Source of the DNA: Peltaster fructicola
Taxonomy: Eukaryota > Ascomycota > Dothideomycetes
Direction: 5' to 3'
DNA length: 64,000 bases
NCBI GenBank assembly: GCA_001592805.2
Contig: CP051140.1
Coordinates: 1,365,501 to 1,429,500, forward strand
How positions within the stretch are numbered: the first letter of the stretch is position 1; each line of letters opens with the position of its first letter. Below are positions 30,705 through 40,869 of this stretch, piece after piece. The notes beneath the pieces were generated by a model. The model was not told where the DNA came from. It saw only the letters and a list, made by a program, of their open reading frames with translations, and did no database searches. The position numbers were made by a program, and so were the translations under genes.

Positions 30705-31883
30705 ATGTCGGACAAAATCGAGAAGATAGCAGTACCAGCTTGGCAGCAGGCCAACAAGGCTGCTCAGGCAGAGGAGTCGAAGTCAACTCCGAGTACTGAT
30801 GCAAAAGACACAACTGGGAGCACAGAGGTCGTCGCAACATCATCTGATCTCGTTGCTGCTAAATCAACACCGCTGTCTGAGAAAGCAGGTGCCGAACAGG
30901 AACAACGAAAGCAGATCCAGGCATTTCTACAGGATCCTGCGGTCAAGGACCAGTCTACCGAGAAGAAACGAACATTCTTGAAGAGCAAGGACATGCCGGC
31001 ATATTTGATCGATGAAGAGCTTAGTATTGTGAGGAGCAACTTGGAGGCATCAGAGTTCGCAGGGTTCAGGACACAGACTCAGTCAGAGGAGGTGCCTCTC
31101 ACCACGCAGCAACAAACACCAGCCCCGATCATCACATATCCCGAGTTTCTCGCCAATGCACATCGTCCACCGCCTCTGATCACACCTACCAGAGTCCTCG
31201 CGACCACATATGTCGCCTCCGCCACAGCTGCACTAGCCTATGCTGCAAACACCTTTCTCGTCAAACCTATGGCTGCTGCGCTCACAGATTCGAGACACGA
31301 CCTGGCCATGCACAGCTTGTATAAGGTTGATGACTTCAACAGCCGTCTGGAGAAGCTCGTGAGCCAGATTCCCAAGAACCCAAACAGCAAAGATGACGAG
31401 ACCGACAGTCTCGCGGCCGAGCCTACCGAGCTCTTCTCGCGCGATCAAGGGACTCAAACAGCTGAAGTCATAGCGCAAAGTGACGCCCAGATACACAAGG
31501 TCACCATACTGGACCCTGTTGCAGCCACAAAGCAAGCCGAGAAGCTGCAGAGCATTCAAAAGCACCTTGAAGAAGTTCTAGCGGGTGCAGAGAAGGAGAG
31601 TAAGGCTGTGGAAGAGCGAGAAGGCAATGTGAGAAAGCTGCGACACTATCTGGACAGCCTATCATATGGCGGGTCAAGCGTGAACATCTGGAGCAATGTC
31701 GGTGGTCGTTTTGGATGGGAGCAGAATGTCAACGAGCAGCAAAAAGAGAAAGAGAAGAGAGAAGATGCCATCGAAGATCTCAAGAAGGAAATCAGAGGCG
31801 TCAAGGGTGTGTTGTTGAGTGCTAAGCGCTTCCCAGCTGTTGGCAGACCTGCTGCTGGTCCAGCTGCGAGAGCACCTGCTTGA
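30705..31883 (+). CDS. PEX14/17: Peroxin of the Pex14/17 (Pex33) type
   Basis: A single exon of 392 residues from MSDKIEKIAVPAWQQ; an in-frame ATG 42 bp upstream is less likely. Residues about 65-110 form the Pex14 N-terminal helical domain (QIQAFLQDPAVKDQS, then TEKKRTFLKSKDMPAYLI), which binds Pex5 and Pex19 motifs. A Pro-rich segment (ITYPEFLANAHRPPPLITP) leads to one hydrophobic segment (TYVASATAALAYAANTFLV) near 170-190 and then long coiled coils (FNSRLEKLVSQIPKN; AEKLQSIQKHLEEVL). The sequence around the Pro-rich segment resembles the filamentous-fungal Pex14/17 paralogue more than canonical Pex14, but the two are close. It docks matrix-protein receptors at the peroxisome membrane. Confidence 0.85.
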   Translation: MSDKIEKIAVPAWQQANKAAQAEESKSTPSTDAKDTTGSTEVVATSSDLVAAKSTPLSEKAGAEQEQRKQIQAFLQDPAVKDQSTEKKRTFLKSKDMPAYLIDEELSIVRSNLEASEFAGFRTQTQSEEVPLTTQQQTPAPIITYPEFLANAHRPPPLITPTRVLATTYVASATAALAYAANTFLVKPMAAALTDSRHDLAMHSLYKVDDFNSRLEKLVSQIPKNPNSKDDETDSLAAEPTELFSRDQGTQTAEVIAQSDAQIHKVTILDPVAATKQAEKLQSIQKHLEEVLAGAEKESKAVEEREGNVRKLRHYLDSLSYGGSSVNIWSNVGGRFGWEQNVNEQQKEKEKREDAIEDLKKEIRGVKGVLLSAKRFPAVGRPAAGPAARAPA

Positions 31884-32184
31884 GCTTGACCCATATCATG
31901 TCTCTGCTTATATCGGACGTCGACAGGACTTCTTATTGCTCCATCTGCGAGCAGTGTCTCATCTCCTGGAACACCAATACAGGCAGGGCACTACACTCGT
32001 CGACTAGTGTACCTCCGATCAACGGCATGACCAGCAACATCAAGGTGCTGGAAACGAATCCAGAGAACTTTTCTGCTCAGCTCGACTTTCACCTATCGCC
32101 AAATCTCATCGAGGCAATGAGACATCTAGAAATGTGCACAGCAAGCATGATACTTGTTCCCATCTAGGATCGGACAACGATATG

Positions 32185-32203
32185 TCACCTCTAAGTGAGG
32201 TGA
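32185..32203. promoter_or_regulatory. Inverted repeat in ADH promoter (distal)
   Basis: tcacctc-taagt-gaggtga has perfect 7-bp arms with a 5-bp spacer, about 300 bp before the ADH start. Candidate dimer-binding site only. Confidence 0.4.
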
Positions 32204-32323
32204 ACTCTGCTAGATCACGAGTCCCTATTCATCGCGCCTCAGCATACATTTTGGGCCCTTCAACGAGTATCTACAGCTCAGCTGTTTTGATCTTTGACTA
32301 CTCTGACTACATCACACATCTAC

Positions 32324-32347
32324 AGATGTTCTCCGCCGGGAACATCT
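32324..32347. promoter_or_regulatory. Inverted repeat in ADH promoter (proximal)
   Basis: agatgttc and gaacatct are perfect 8-bp arms around tccgccgg, 150-175 bp before the ADH start; the left arm also pairs with the preceding acatct. The TTC/GAA halves recall heat-shock elements but the spacing does not fit. Confidence 0.4.
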
Positions 32348-32499
32348 CCTCGCATCGCTGTGGGCAGAGAGCCTAGAAGCATGACATCAGTGTCATCATA
32401 TCGCAACCCCACATGCAGGAACATTGTACAAGCATGCACAGCAATCGTAGACAACCATCAACATCACAACAATATTGCATTCGTTGAACCACATTCAAG

Positions 32500-33603
32500 A
32501 TGGGCGCCGAAAGTATCCCCAAGAAGATGAAGGCTATTCAGGTGGTGGAGTTCAAGAAGCCATACGAGATCAATGAAGTCGATGTTCCCTCAGATTTAGG
32601 GCCAACGGATCTACTTGTCAAGGTCGCTGTAGCGTCGAATTGTCACACAGACAGCATGGTACAGGAAGGAGTGTTTGGCACCGAACTCCCATGCACTGGC
32701 TCACACGAAGGTGCGGGCACAGTTGCAGCAGTAGGCAAGGATGTCAAGGACTTTAAGGTCGGCGACCGTGTCATGTGTGGTCTTCCTCTACATCCCTGCG
32801 GGAAGTGCTACGACTGCACGGGACCCGAGACCTATAGACAGTACTGCACCAACATTGACGGCCATGTCGGTGTACAGGTCAATGGATGCTTCGCGGAATA
32901 TGTCAGGGTCGACTCCAGAATGTCGACACCACTCCCGAACGAGGTCAGTTTCACGAGTGCTGCGCCACTAGCTTGTGCAGGAAGGACAGTCTGGCGATCA
33001 GTCCTACAGACTGGACTCAAGGAAGGACAATGGATCTGCTTCGTTGGCTCAGGCGGTGGTCTCGGTCACCTTGGCATCCAGTTCGCAAAGGCTCTCGGCC
33101 TGAAGGTCATCGGCATTGACGCTCGAGACGAAGGACTATCACTCTCCAAGGACAACGGCGCCGACGTAGTCATAGACGCACGAAAGGGCAAGGAAGAGAA
33201 CGTGAAGGAAGTACAGAAGATCACTGGCGGTGACGGCGCAGACTCTACTGTCTGCTTGTCGGACGCCAAAACAGCAGCTGGTCTCGCATGTGCAGTCACG
33301 AAGATGCACGGTATCATGGTGCAGGTTGCACAGCCGGACATTGTCGAGATCCCATTCCCTGAGCTTGTCTTCCGTGACATCAAGATTCACGGCTCCCTGA
33401 TCTGCTCGCCGGAAGAGAGTCGAAGTATGCTCGAGACCATTGCCAAGCACGGCGTCACAGTTAAGACGAATCCGTTCTACGGCCTGGACAAAATCGAGGA
33501 TTTGACCAAGATGGTGCATGGAGGTAAGATCCAAGGCAAAGCCATCATCATCGTAGACAACGAGCAAATTGAGAAGGAGAAGGAGCTCGGCGCCAAGTAC
33601 TGA
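32500..33603 (+). CDS. Zinc-dependent alcohol dehydrogenase
   Basis: A single exon of 367 residues (alternative start Met10). Catalytic zinc ligands are the Cys of NCHTDSMVQ, the His-Glu pair of CTGSHEGAG and the Cys of PLACAGRTVW. The structural zinc loop is LHPCGKCYDCTGPETYRQYC, which supplies four cysteines. The Rossmann motif is VGSGGGLGHLGIQFAKALGLK, followed by VIGIDARDEG, where Asp suggests NAD over NADP. It resembles the fungal Adh1-3 group but is slightly longer at the N-terminus and ends in ELGAKY. It probably interconverts ethanol or another primary alcohol and aldehyde in the cytosol; the exact substrate is uncertain. Confidence 0.95.
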   Translation: MGAESIPKKMKAIQVVEFKKPYEINEVDVPSDLGPTDLLVKVAVASNCHTDSMVQEGVFGTELPCTGSHEGAGTVAAVGKDVKDFKVGDRVMCGLPLHPCGKCYDCTGPETYRQYCTNIDGHVGVQVNGCFAEYVRVDSRMSTPLPNEVSFTSAAPLACAGRTVWRSVLQTGLKEGQWICFVGSGGGLGHLGIQFAKALGLKVIGIDARDEGLSLSKDNGADVVIDARKGKEENVKEVQKITGGDGADSTVCLSDAKTAAGLACAVTKMHGIMVQVAQPDIVEIPFPELVFRDIKIHGSLICSPEESRSMLETIAKHGVTVKTNPFYGLDKIEDLTKMVHGGKIQGKAIIIVDNEQIEKEKELGAKY

Positions 33604-33972
33604 TTGCAGGTGGTATCACCGTCATGCCAGCCTCTGTCATTGTCGATACCACGTACCCGTCACTTGCAATGTCAACGTATTCTCTCATGACTGTCATGAT
33701 CTCATTCGTCTCCCAAACTGCCGAGCATCAGCCAGCCGAAAAAAAAGTTTGTAGGAACCGTGACGTATGTTGATAATCTGTGGCGCGTCATCTCAATTCG
33801 CGACTAGCCGAAGGACTACTCATCTGTTGGCTCGTTGCGTTTCATCATCAGACACCAACATACTTCAGACCGGCTGTGCGCGGTTTCTGTCAAAAGAGCT
33901 GCTCGAGCTCGCCTGGTGCCTTCGTTTCCTTCAGATCAACCCTAGGAAGCATTTCCATCGACTATCGCAAAC
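33604..33972. other. Gap between ADH and SFK1-like gene
   Basis: 369 bp. It begins with a possible 3'-UTR stem (gtggtatc 33610-33617 pairing with gataccac 33645-33652, 27-nt loop) and otherwise shows nothing notable. Confidence 0.4.
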
Positions 33973-34931
33973 ATGTTCGGCCTCTCGTACTGGGTATTAC
34001 CGCTCTGGTCAGGATGCATCTGGCTCGGTAGGTCGACATTGCCAGAAGAAGCATACCATCACTAACGAGGTCGCAGCAACACTCCTGGCAATGCTGCTCG
34101 TCTGGGTGCGCATGGGAGAGCCTCGTTACAGGGAGTTCACAAGAAACCAGAATGTGCCATACATTTCTGATATTGGCGCAACATCATGGGGATATCCTAC
34201 TTTCATTGCCGGTAGTGCAAGCGCCATCTCCGTTTTCACGCTCACCTTCGTTGCGGAACGATGGCTTAGACACAAGGGTCGATTGGCGAAGAATTACAAC
34301 GTCTCAGAGAAGATCCTGTCGGGCTTTGCGACCCTCTTCGCACTCATTGGAGCACTTGGTCTTATCTTCTTGACCATCTTCGACACTGTTCGCTATCCAC
34401 ACGTGCATGTTTCTATGCTCTGCGTGTTCATGTAAGTGCTGCGACTACCGCCCGAGAAGCTACTAACAATATGACAGCGCCGGCTACATCATCTCAGCTA
34501 TCTTCATTTGCGCGGAGTACCAGCGACTCGGCGTACACTGGCGCCAACACCGCATCCTTGCCGCCTCTTTCTGGATCAAGCTTGGCTTTATCATCGTCGA
34601 GATCGCTATGGCTATTGCCTTCGGTGTTGAAGATAAATACGGGAATTACAACACAGCGGGAGTGCTTGAGTGGACTATCAGTCTGATCTTCATCTTCTAT
34701 ATGTTGAGTTTCATCATAGACTTCCTTCCGGCAACACGCACAAGACATATGGAGGACAGATTCGGCCTACCACACATGCGTGGAGACGATGACGAAAAGG
34801 CAATGCAGACACAAGCCTCGGGCAATATGATGGGAGGTCCTGTCTATTCCAATGGAGGTCACTACGGTGAGAACGGTCATCAAGCGCCTGCCCAGGATGC
34901 GCGGTACAATACGACGTCTCGCAACTTTTAG
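33973..34931 (+). CDS. SFK1: Frag1/DRAM/Sfk1-family membrane protein
   Basis: Three exons (33973-34027, 34077-34431, 34478-34931) with 49- and 46-bp introns, both with ACTAAC branch sites; 287 residues. Six hydrophobic segments are present: SYWVLPLWSGCIWLATLLAM, the long hydrophilic loop PRYREFTRNQNVPYISDIG before TSWGYPTFIAGSASAISVF, KILSGFATLFALIGALGLI, AGYIISAIFICAEYQRLG, LGFIIVEIAMAIAFG and EWTISLIFIFYMLSFIIDF. The IS-DIG-x-TSW loop is the family hallmark. The C-terminus is cytosolic and Gly/Asn/Gln-rich. In yeast Sfk1 acts at the plasma membrane with the Stt4 PI4-kinase pathway and in lipid asymmetry. Confidence 0.93.
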
Positions 34932-35172
34932 ACTGGGTTTGTATGATAGCATAGCATATTCCTTGCATATGAATGAGTAAATAGAGCATATACTGATGCA
35001 TAATACCAAGCAGCTTACACTGCTACCTCTTAATACTACCACGTGTCAGTGCTGCTTGACGACGTGCAGCCAAGAGCGCTGCGCCGCATGCTGCGAGCGC
35101 CCGTCCTAACATTGATGTCAGATTGAACGATATGACCTTGATCGAACCTTTGCAGATGCACACGATCACACC

Positions 35173-35605
35173 ATGCTTCGCGCGACCTTGTGGATCATCC
35201 TGCTGATGATTCTGTGCTTCATCATGCTCCAATATCTTCTCAAACCTGCAGAGGTGCCTACACAAGCATGGAGCCCGCGGGCATCATCATCGATGAAGGA
35301 AGACAACGTTGAACTCATGATGTGGATGCAGAAGCTTGTAGGCAAGAAGATCGGCACAACCCATGATGCCACTGCAAGTGAGCCTGATGTCCGTACGAAG
35401 CAGAGCTAACCAGGACAAGACCTTTCCAGAGGCGGATCTTCCACACCAGCACAGGATCATAGTCCCTGGGTTTATGTATACATTGGACTGGGAGCCAGAT
35501 AGGTACGACCAGCTTCCCGATCTCATCGAGGCTGCTAACGACATTTACAGGCTTAACATCCATACAGACAGTGCAGGCGTAGTGGTCACCGTCAAGTTTG
35601 GTTGA
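35173..35605 (+). CDS. I78-family protease inhibitor with N-terminal membrane segment
   Basis: Three exons (35173-35377, 35430-35502, 35551-35605) with introns of 52 and 48 bp (GCTAAC branches) encode 110 residues. The C-terminal 60 residues match the potato-inhibitor-like I78 fold: WMQKLVGKKIGTTHD, ADLPHQHRIIVPG, then PDRLNIHTDSAG and a final VKFG. The splice joins restore ATA-K-ADLPH and EPDR-LNIH, which supports them. Family members are small inhibitors of serine proteases. Unusually, this model starts with a strongly hydrophobic segment (LWIILLMILCFIMLQYLL) that would be a signal-anchor. If transcription begins later, Met41 (MKEDNVELMMWM) would give the usual short cytosolic form. Confidence 0.82.
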
Positions 35606-35788
35606 CTGTGCTGCGCGATTCGTGAGAATTTACGTAGATCAATGCGCACGGTCCTCTGAGTATTGCAACCCCTCTGTGTATGTGAATGTCTCCATTTCCT
35701 GATGCAGATAAACCAACACAAAGGCTCACCTACGCATACACCACGCCGAAGACGAGCACACACCACATCCATTGGAGAACAAGCACCA

Positions 35789-36763
35789 ATGGCAACACCT
35801 ACGCACGTCGAATCAGCGCAGCACTTCAGTACTTTGCTACAGAGCTCGCGGATTGTCGTTACAGATTTTTATGCGGACTGGTGCGGTCCTTGCAAAAGCA
35901 TAGCACCAATATATGAAGCTCTCTCGACACAGCTCTCACGCCCAAACGTCATTACATTCACGAAGGTCAATGTCGACCATCAAAAGCAAATTGCACAGAT
36001 GTACGGCATCACTGCCATGCCTACTTTTATGATCTTCAAAGCCGGCCGTGAGACAAAGCGCATCCAAGGTGCGAATGTAAAAGAGCTAGACGCCGCAATC
36101 AAATCATTGGCACAAGAGGCAGCCTCAAGTGGTGAAGCAAGCTCATCTGCGAGTGGTGGTAAAGGATGGCTGGGATCCACGATACCCAAGGGTTACGAAG
36201 ATGTCACAGATCAGGTTGACCAGCGAGGCCTGGATCTCTTGAACCTCGATGCTGACGGTGGTGACGCGAAAGCAATCTTCATGACGAACAAGCCTAGTGC
36301 GCTTACTGCCAAAGCAAAAGAAGCGGACGGAAAGGATTGGATCGAAAGCGACACAGATGAAGAGCTTATGCTGTTCATACCATTTCAAAGCACGATGAAG
36401 CTGCACAGCTTGCACCTCACATCGATACCGCCAGCGGGAGAGGATGCAGAGGTCATGCGACCAAAGACGATACACCTTTACACGAATCGAACGACTGTGC
36501 TGGGGTTTGATGAAGCAGCAGACACACAAAGCACTCAGACGATTGAGCTAAAGGAGAGCGACTATGACAAGCAGACAGGAACGGCAAAGATCGAGCTACG
36601 GTTTGTAAAGTTCCAGAATATCTCCAGTCTGGTCATCTTCGTGGCGAATGGTCTGGGAGATGGAGAAAAGACGAGGATAGATCGACTGCGGTTGCTTGGA
36701 GAAGCAGGCGAGAAGAAGTCCATGGGCAAGCTGGAGAAGATCGGCAACGAGCATGGGGAGTAA
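35789..36763 (+). CDS. TXL1: Thioredoxin-PITH protein (TXNL1/Txl1-like)
   Basis: A single exon of 324 residues from MATPTHVESAQ; upstream in-frame codons lack thioredoxin sequence. Residues 1-108 are a thioredoxin fold with active site WCGPC at 31-35, KVNVDHQKQIAQMYGI and the cis-proline in AMPTFMIFKAG. After a Ser/Gly linker comes the PITH domain (about 150-310): LLNLDADGGDAKAIF, EELMLFIPFQSTMKLHSLHL, PKTIHLYTNRT and RFVKFQNISSLVIFV. TXNL1-type proteins bind the 26S proteasome lid through PITH and reduce client disulfides. The C-terminal KKSMGKLEKIG is the usual basic end. Confidence 0.96.
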   Translation: MATPTHVESAQHFSTLLQSSRIVVTDFYADWCGPCKSIAPIYEALSTQLSRPNVITFTKVNVDHQKQIAQMYGITAMPTFMIFKAGRETKRIQGANVKELDAAIKSLAQEAASSGEASSSASGGKGWLGSTIPKGYEDVTDQVDQRGLDLLNLDADGGDAKAIFMTNKPSALTAKAKEADGKDWIESDTDEELMLFIPFQSTMKLHSLHLTSIPPAGEDAEVMRPKTIHLYTNRTTVLGFDEAADTQSTQTIELKESDYDKQTGTAKIELRFVKFQNISSLVIFVANGLGDGEKTRIDRLRLLGEAGEKKSMGKLEKIGNEHGE

Positions 36764-37138
36764 GCGAGCATCTCTGTCAATGTCCTTTTGCATAGCGTAG
36801 CATGCGAGCTTCCTGCATGTCAACCACAGCAGCATGGGCAAATTCGATGGACGAATGAGACGACATCGAGCTGAGTTTCCAATCGCAGTGTGATGTTGTA
36901 ATCTCGTTCAAGCAGACGACTTTGTGTATAGAGCAAACCTCACATGCACAGGACTGGCTCTGGATGAGGCAGAATCTGCTCAAGGTATTGTCGTAGACAG
37001 TTGTTTCATTTCTCAACCTGCCCATGGTTGTGACAAAGTATGAACCGGTAAATGCACATGCCGATGCGCCAGTGTACTCGACGAGAGTCACTTCATATCA
37101 GGATTCCACGCTCTTCATCATTTTGCACAGGTTCCCAT
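36764..37138. other. Convergent 3' gap TXL1 / RPL36
   Basis: 375 bp between converging stop codons; no repeat, RNA signature or open frame of note. Confidence 0.5.
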
Positions 37139-37600
37139 TTAGTGACCTGCTCTTCGGCTCTCAGCAATGACCTTGGTCATCTCGTCAACCTTGGCCTTAG
37201 CACGGCCGAAGGTACCAAGTCGCTTCTTCGCGAGCTTTCGTGCACGCTTGTCCTTGCTGTTTCGGAGCAATTCGATGACTCGTCGCTCGTATGGTGCGAG
37301 GCTGCAGTAGAATCAGTATACTGCCTTTGTGCTGCATCGGAATGCCTGCGTACCCAGAAACCTCCTTAACGACCTCTCGGACGAACTCTGTGCGCTTGCT
37401 CAAGTGTCCCTTCATGCGCGAGACACGAGGCTTCACCTGACGTGGTGTGACCTTCTGTAGGATTATTAGTTCACTGCTCGCTGGTGAGAGAGGGTTGATT
37501 GCGCTCGAGCTGTTGTGCCGGACGCTTTCGAGGTGGGACGTACGTGGCCAGCATTGAGACCGATGGCGATGCCGCTCCTTTGCTTGACTTCCTTGGGCAT
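37139..37600 (-). CDS. RPL36: 60S ribosomal protein L36 (eL36)
   Basis: Three exons (37600-37544, 37454-37354, 37301-37139) with introns of 89 and 52 bp give 106 residues. The sequence follows eL36 throughout: [79 protein letters not shown] and [13 protein letters not shown]. Intron 1 starts right after NAGH, the common position in fungi, and its branch is a weaker ACTAATAA. It is a component of the large ribosomal subunit near the exit-tunnel side. Overlapping frames on this strand up to 37863 are shadows. Confidence 0.97.
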
Positions 37601-38354
37601 TGTGATGGTGTTGTTGTGGATGTCGTTCGCAGTCTCAGACTTTGACGTGCAAAGCGGTAGTGGTGGATAAATTCGAGGGCTTGGCACTGTTGCGCTAGTG
37701 ATTCTGTCATGCCTGAGGCGTGAATTCGAGCACAGCACGCGAGCTGCAGCAGCAGCAGCTCCACCACACAACAGAAGAATGCTATCAGAAGTGCCCTTCT
37801 CACGAAACGCGTTCGCAACTCTTTCCTGAGGCCGATGTCAAGGACTCTGGTAGTTGCTGCCATTGTCCGTACCAGCCGTGAGGATCAAGGTCAGGTTCAT
37901 ACTCACTGTGTAGACCTCACTCGAGCAAGACATTTGTGCGCACCATCGCATTGACAAACCACTTGCACGTACTCAGCCGCTGCTACCAAACTTCATGCGC
38001 TTTGCATGTGCCATTACTACTATCATAGGCAGCCTTCGTCAGCGCAGTGGCCAACAGAGTACGATGCCAAGATGCTCGTTGTTTGACCAATCATAACTGT
38101 GTCTGTGCACCACTACATTCTGCTTTGGTAAGCTATCAGGCATGTCGCCAATATGAACACACGCTCCACAGGTCCCTGCCTTCGCCAGGCATGTCTGCTT
38201 TTACGAGCCATGCTCACACACTCGCTCGGCATGGTCATTGTCCTTGTCATGGTTCTTGCCTGCACACCTCCACTGTAGACATCAACCGGTGTCGTCTTCA
38301 TGAGCTGAGTGTGGTGTTACGCTTACAGTCATCAAGAGTGCACGTTGACACAAC
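37601..38354. other. Divergent promoter region RPL36 / Zn2Cys6 factor
   Basis: 754 bp, with only short shadow frames on both strands (such as 38047-38424) and no defined element that I can name. Confidence 0.5.
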
Positions 38355-40259
38355 ATGCCAGAAGCGTGCAGTCCGTTGGTCACAAGCGTCATTGTACCTG
38401 GATCGAAACGAAAGCGTGTGGTAGCTGCGAGGCCGTCAAAAGGCGGTTGCAGGACATGCCGGTATTGTACCCAATTTCAACTATGTATCACATAGCTCAC
38501 ACTCATCAGAGAACGTCGAGTAAAGTGTGATGAGAGCAGACCACGCTGTATGAGATGCACGAAAGCAGGACGGTCGTGCGCATACAGCCTTGGGAGCTCA
38601 ACATCAAGCAGTCGTCCGATCATGCCAGCTATTGCCAAGCCAGACTTGTCTCCAGCACGGTTGACGAATCTTTCTTATGGCAACGCCATGCGACCCGAGG
38701 AATTGCGAGCACTTGATCTTTTCACCAGACACTTTCTCATTCCTCTCAAGCACTTTTCGCCGTTTGTCGAACTGCCGGATCTCGTCGTTCAGATCTGCAT
38801 GTGGGAGCCGACAGTGCTGCAAGCAATGTTGGCGATGACTCATGCACATGCTGATCATTTCTCTGTGCACGACACCACGCAGATGGGTATGCGGAACCCA
38901 GCTCGGCCTATAGACGCAACTCTGCACTACTACAACAGAGCCATCACAGCAATGAATGTGCATATAAACGACGCTATTGCACACAAGGCAAGTATCGTAC
39001 CAATCCTGCTGTCAAGCATGCTCTTGATGTGCTATGAGCTCTTCCAGGCCAAATTCAGCCTTGCACAAAAGCACATGAGCAACCTGAAGCGGATTGCCTT
39101 TGCGTATCCTCGTCAGCACGGAGCAAATTGCGTTGGTACTGAGACTCGCGCGATCATACGTGAAGTGCAGGAGAGCTTCAGGGTTTTGGACCTGGGTCGT
39201 CTCGACCTCGAAGAAGACTCCAAAGCAGACAATGTCATTTACAAACTGTTAGCTGAAATGGATGACCTTGTCGACGAATCACAATCGTTCAGACGTGAGC
39301 TGATAGATCATGGTCATTCCATTCTTGCGCATCGATCTCTAAACGGGCTATCAAACGCAATGCAGCATTGTTTGGCTAGTCTCCTAGGACGTACGGCATG
39401 CCTGAAACAGCATCGGAAGCTGCAACTACAACTTCAGAGACTACTAGGCGACCATGAGCGCTGGAAAAAGCGATTCGATGAGGCCAAACACACCAACTCA
39501 GACGACCGTCTTACATACGAGGCAGAACTACAGCACCACTTCTCGTATCATGCTCTCAAATGCCTGCAGCCAGACACCTCTGCGACTGAGGCGAGCTACG
39601 AAGAGGAATGCACACATATGCTAGAAGTGGCAACGCAGTATCTGCAAACATTTGAGACGTCCTTCAAGGAGCCAAATCCATACCACTTCCTCTGGCGAGA
39701 GCCTAGGCCGACTATTGGCGTCAATCACAGCGTTCTACGCACACTGTATTTCATCGCGACGAAGTGCACAAGCAGAGCGATACGGAAGACTGCTATACAG
39801 CTCTTGCTGGTTGCTAACAGGAGGGAAGGTCTTGTCCCCAGCTCATTACTATCATCGTTTGCACAGACACTGGATGACATACTGCTAAAGAAAGATACAC
39901 CATCACACCTGCTGTCACCTCACAGTTACGACGAGGTCGTGAGCTCTGACGAAGACAGTACTTTGCTTCCCGACTATGAGAAGCCGTGCTTACATACACA
40001 TCAGGGTGACGCTTACGATGAGGTCGTGAGCTCAGATGAGCCGAACAAGCCAGGCTCTATCGATGTGTTCTATCTCGTGCTAGGCCGCATCCTCCGCGAT
40101 GGACATGCCAAGCCGTATACTATTCAAATTACAGAATATCGCTGTGCTCGGGGCAGATATATGATCCCAAAGCCTAATCCTGATGCGGAGCCTTGGGTTG
40201 TATCAGCTAGGACGGTTGTACATCTCGAAGACCTCTCTTCGAAGGACATAACAGCATGA
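38355..40259 (+). CDS. Zn2Cys6 binuclear-cluster transcription factor
   Basis: Two exons (38355-38461 and 38510-40259) with a 48-bp intron that splits the zinc cluster; 618 residues. The junction reads GGCRTCRERRVKCDESRPRC, followed by MRCTKAGRSCAYS, a complete C-x2-C-x6-C-x6-C-x2-C-x6-C cluster. The start MPEACSPLVTSVIVPGSKRK puts a basic stretch before the cluster. The remainder resembles the fungal-specific factor domain of the DUF3468/fungal_trans_2 group (ALDLFTRHFLIPLKHF; TVLQAMLAMTHAHADHF; HYYNRAITAMNVHINDAI; LLSSMLLMCYELFQAK). Near the C-terminus an acidic segment is duplicated (YDEVVSSDED about 529 and YDEVVSSDEP about 557). No pathway genes adjoin, so the targets are unknown. Confidence 0.92.
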
Positions 40260-40869
40260 GCTACCACGCTGGCCTGTATCGAGCCATGATACTGCAACGA
40301 TAGCAATAGGTCTACAATGCTAGACTTGCTACAATGGCCGGGAACAACTTGGCCACTTCCTTTGGAGACCGAGGAGGTTGCTAAGTACGACGACATCCGC
40401 ATCATAGCGATAGAACGCCAGCACTTATTCTGCCGCATAATACATAGTGACAACGATCATGATTCGAGGTATGCTTATTCAACGATGGAATGTAGTAGTA
40501 CAGTTTACAAGAATGTCCAAGCCAAAGTCCATGCCAAGCGAAACGCTCAATGGAACAATAGCATTGTGTATCAGTATCATAATCCAGGTGCTAGTCCTTG
40601 CAAGAGAAGACAACGAAAAAATGCGACAACAAATGCTGATCGACATCGAATGGAAAGGTGGCTAGACCTGAACTTCCTCACGGAAACATAGTGTCCAAAG
40701 CCAAGTTATGCCCATGCTGCTCCTCAAAATCAACGAAGAAACGGGATGTGATCCCAAAGAATGGCGTCCGGGCAGGACCTCCATCTAACAAAACTCGAGC
40801 ATGACGGCGTGGCGTTCGTAACATGATTCGCATAGCAACGACAAGAGACAGCTGTACGGAGGGAGTGCT
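40260..40869. other. Convergent 3' gap
   Basis: 610 bp between two converging regulator genes. A 124-codon plus-strand frame at 40317-40691 has no recognisable content. Confidence 0.45.

Larger units (their letters stand above)
31884..32499. other. Intergenic with inverted repeats upstream of ADH
   Basis: 616 bp with no supported gene. Two short inverted repeats (32185-32203 and 32324-32347) fall within 320 bp of the dehydrogenase ATG. Confidence 0.5.

Noticed and set aside
35400-35416. Nearer acceptor CTAACCAG for intron 1 of the I78 gene
   Set aside because: It lies only 2-3 nt after the branch adenosine and puts the inhibitor domain out of frame; the acceptor at 35429 gives the family sequence K-ADLPHQHR.
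38400-38450. Reading CGSCEAVKRR as the start of the zinc cluster
   Set aside because: That frame cannot be spliced to give the C-x6-C spacing; the neighbouring frame gives CRTCRERRVKC with a GTATTG donor and correct spacing.
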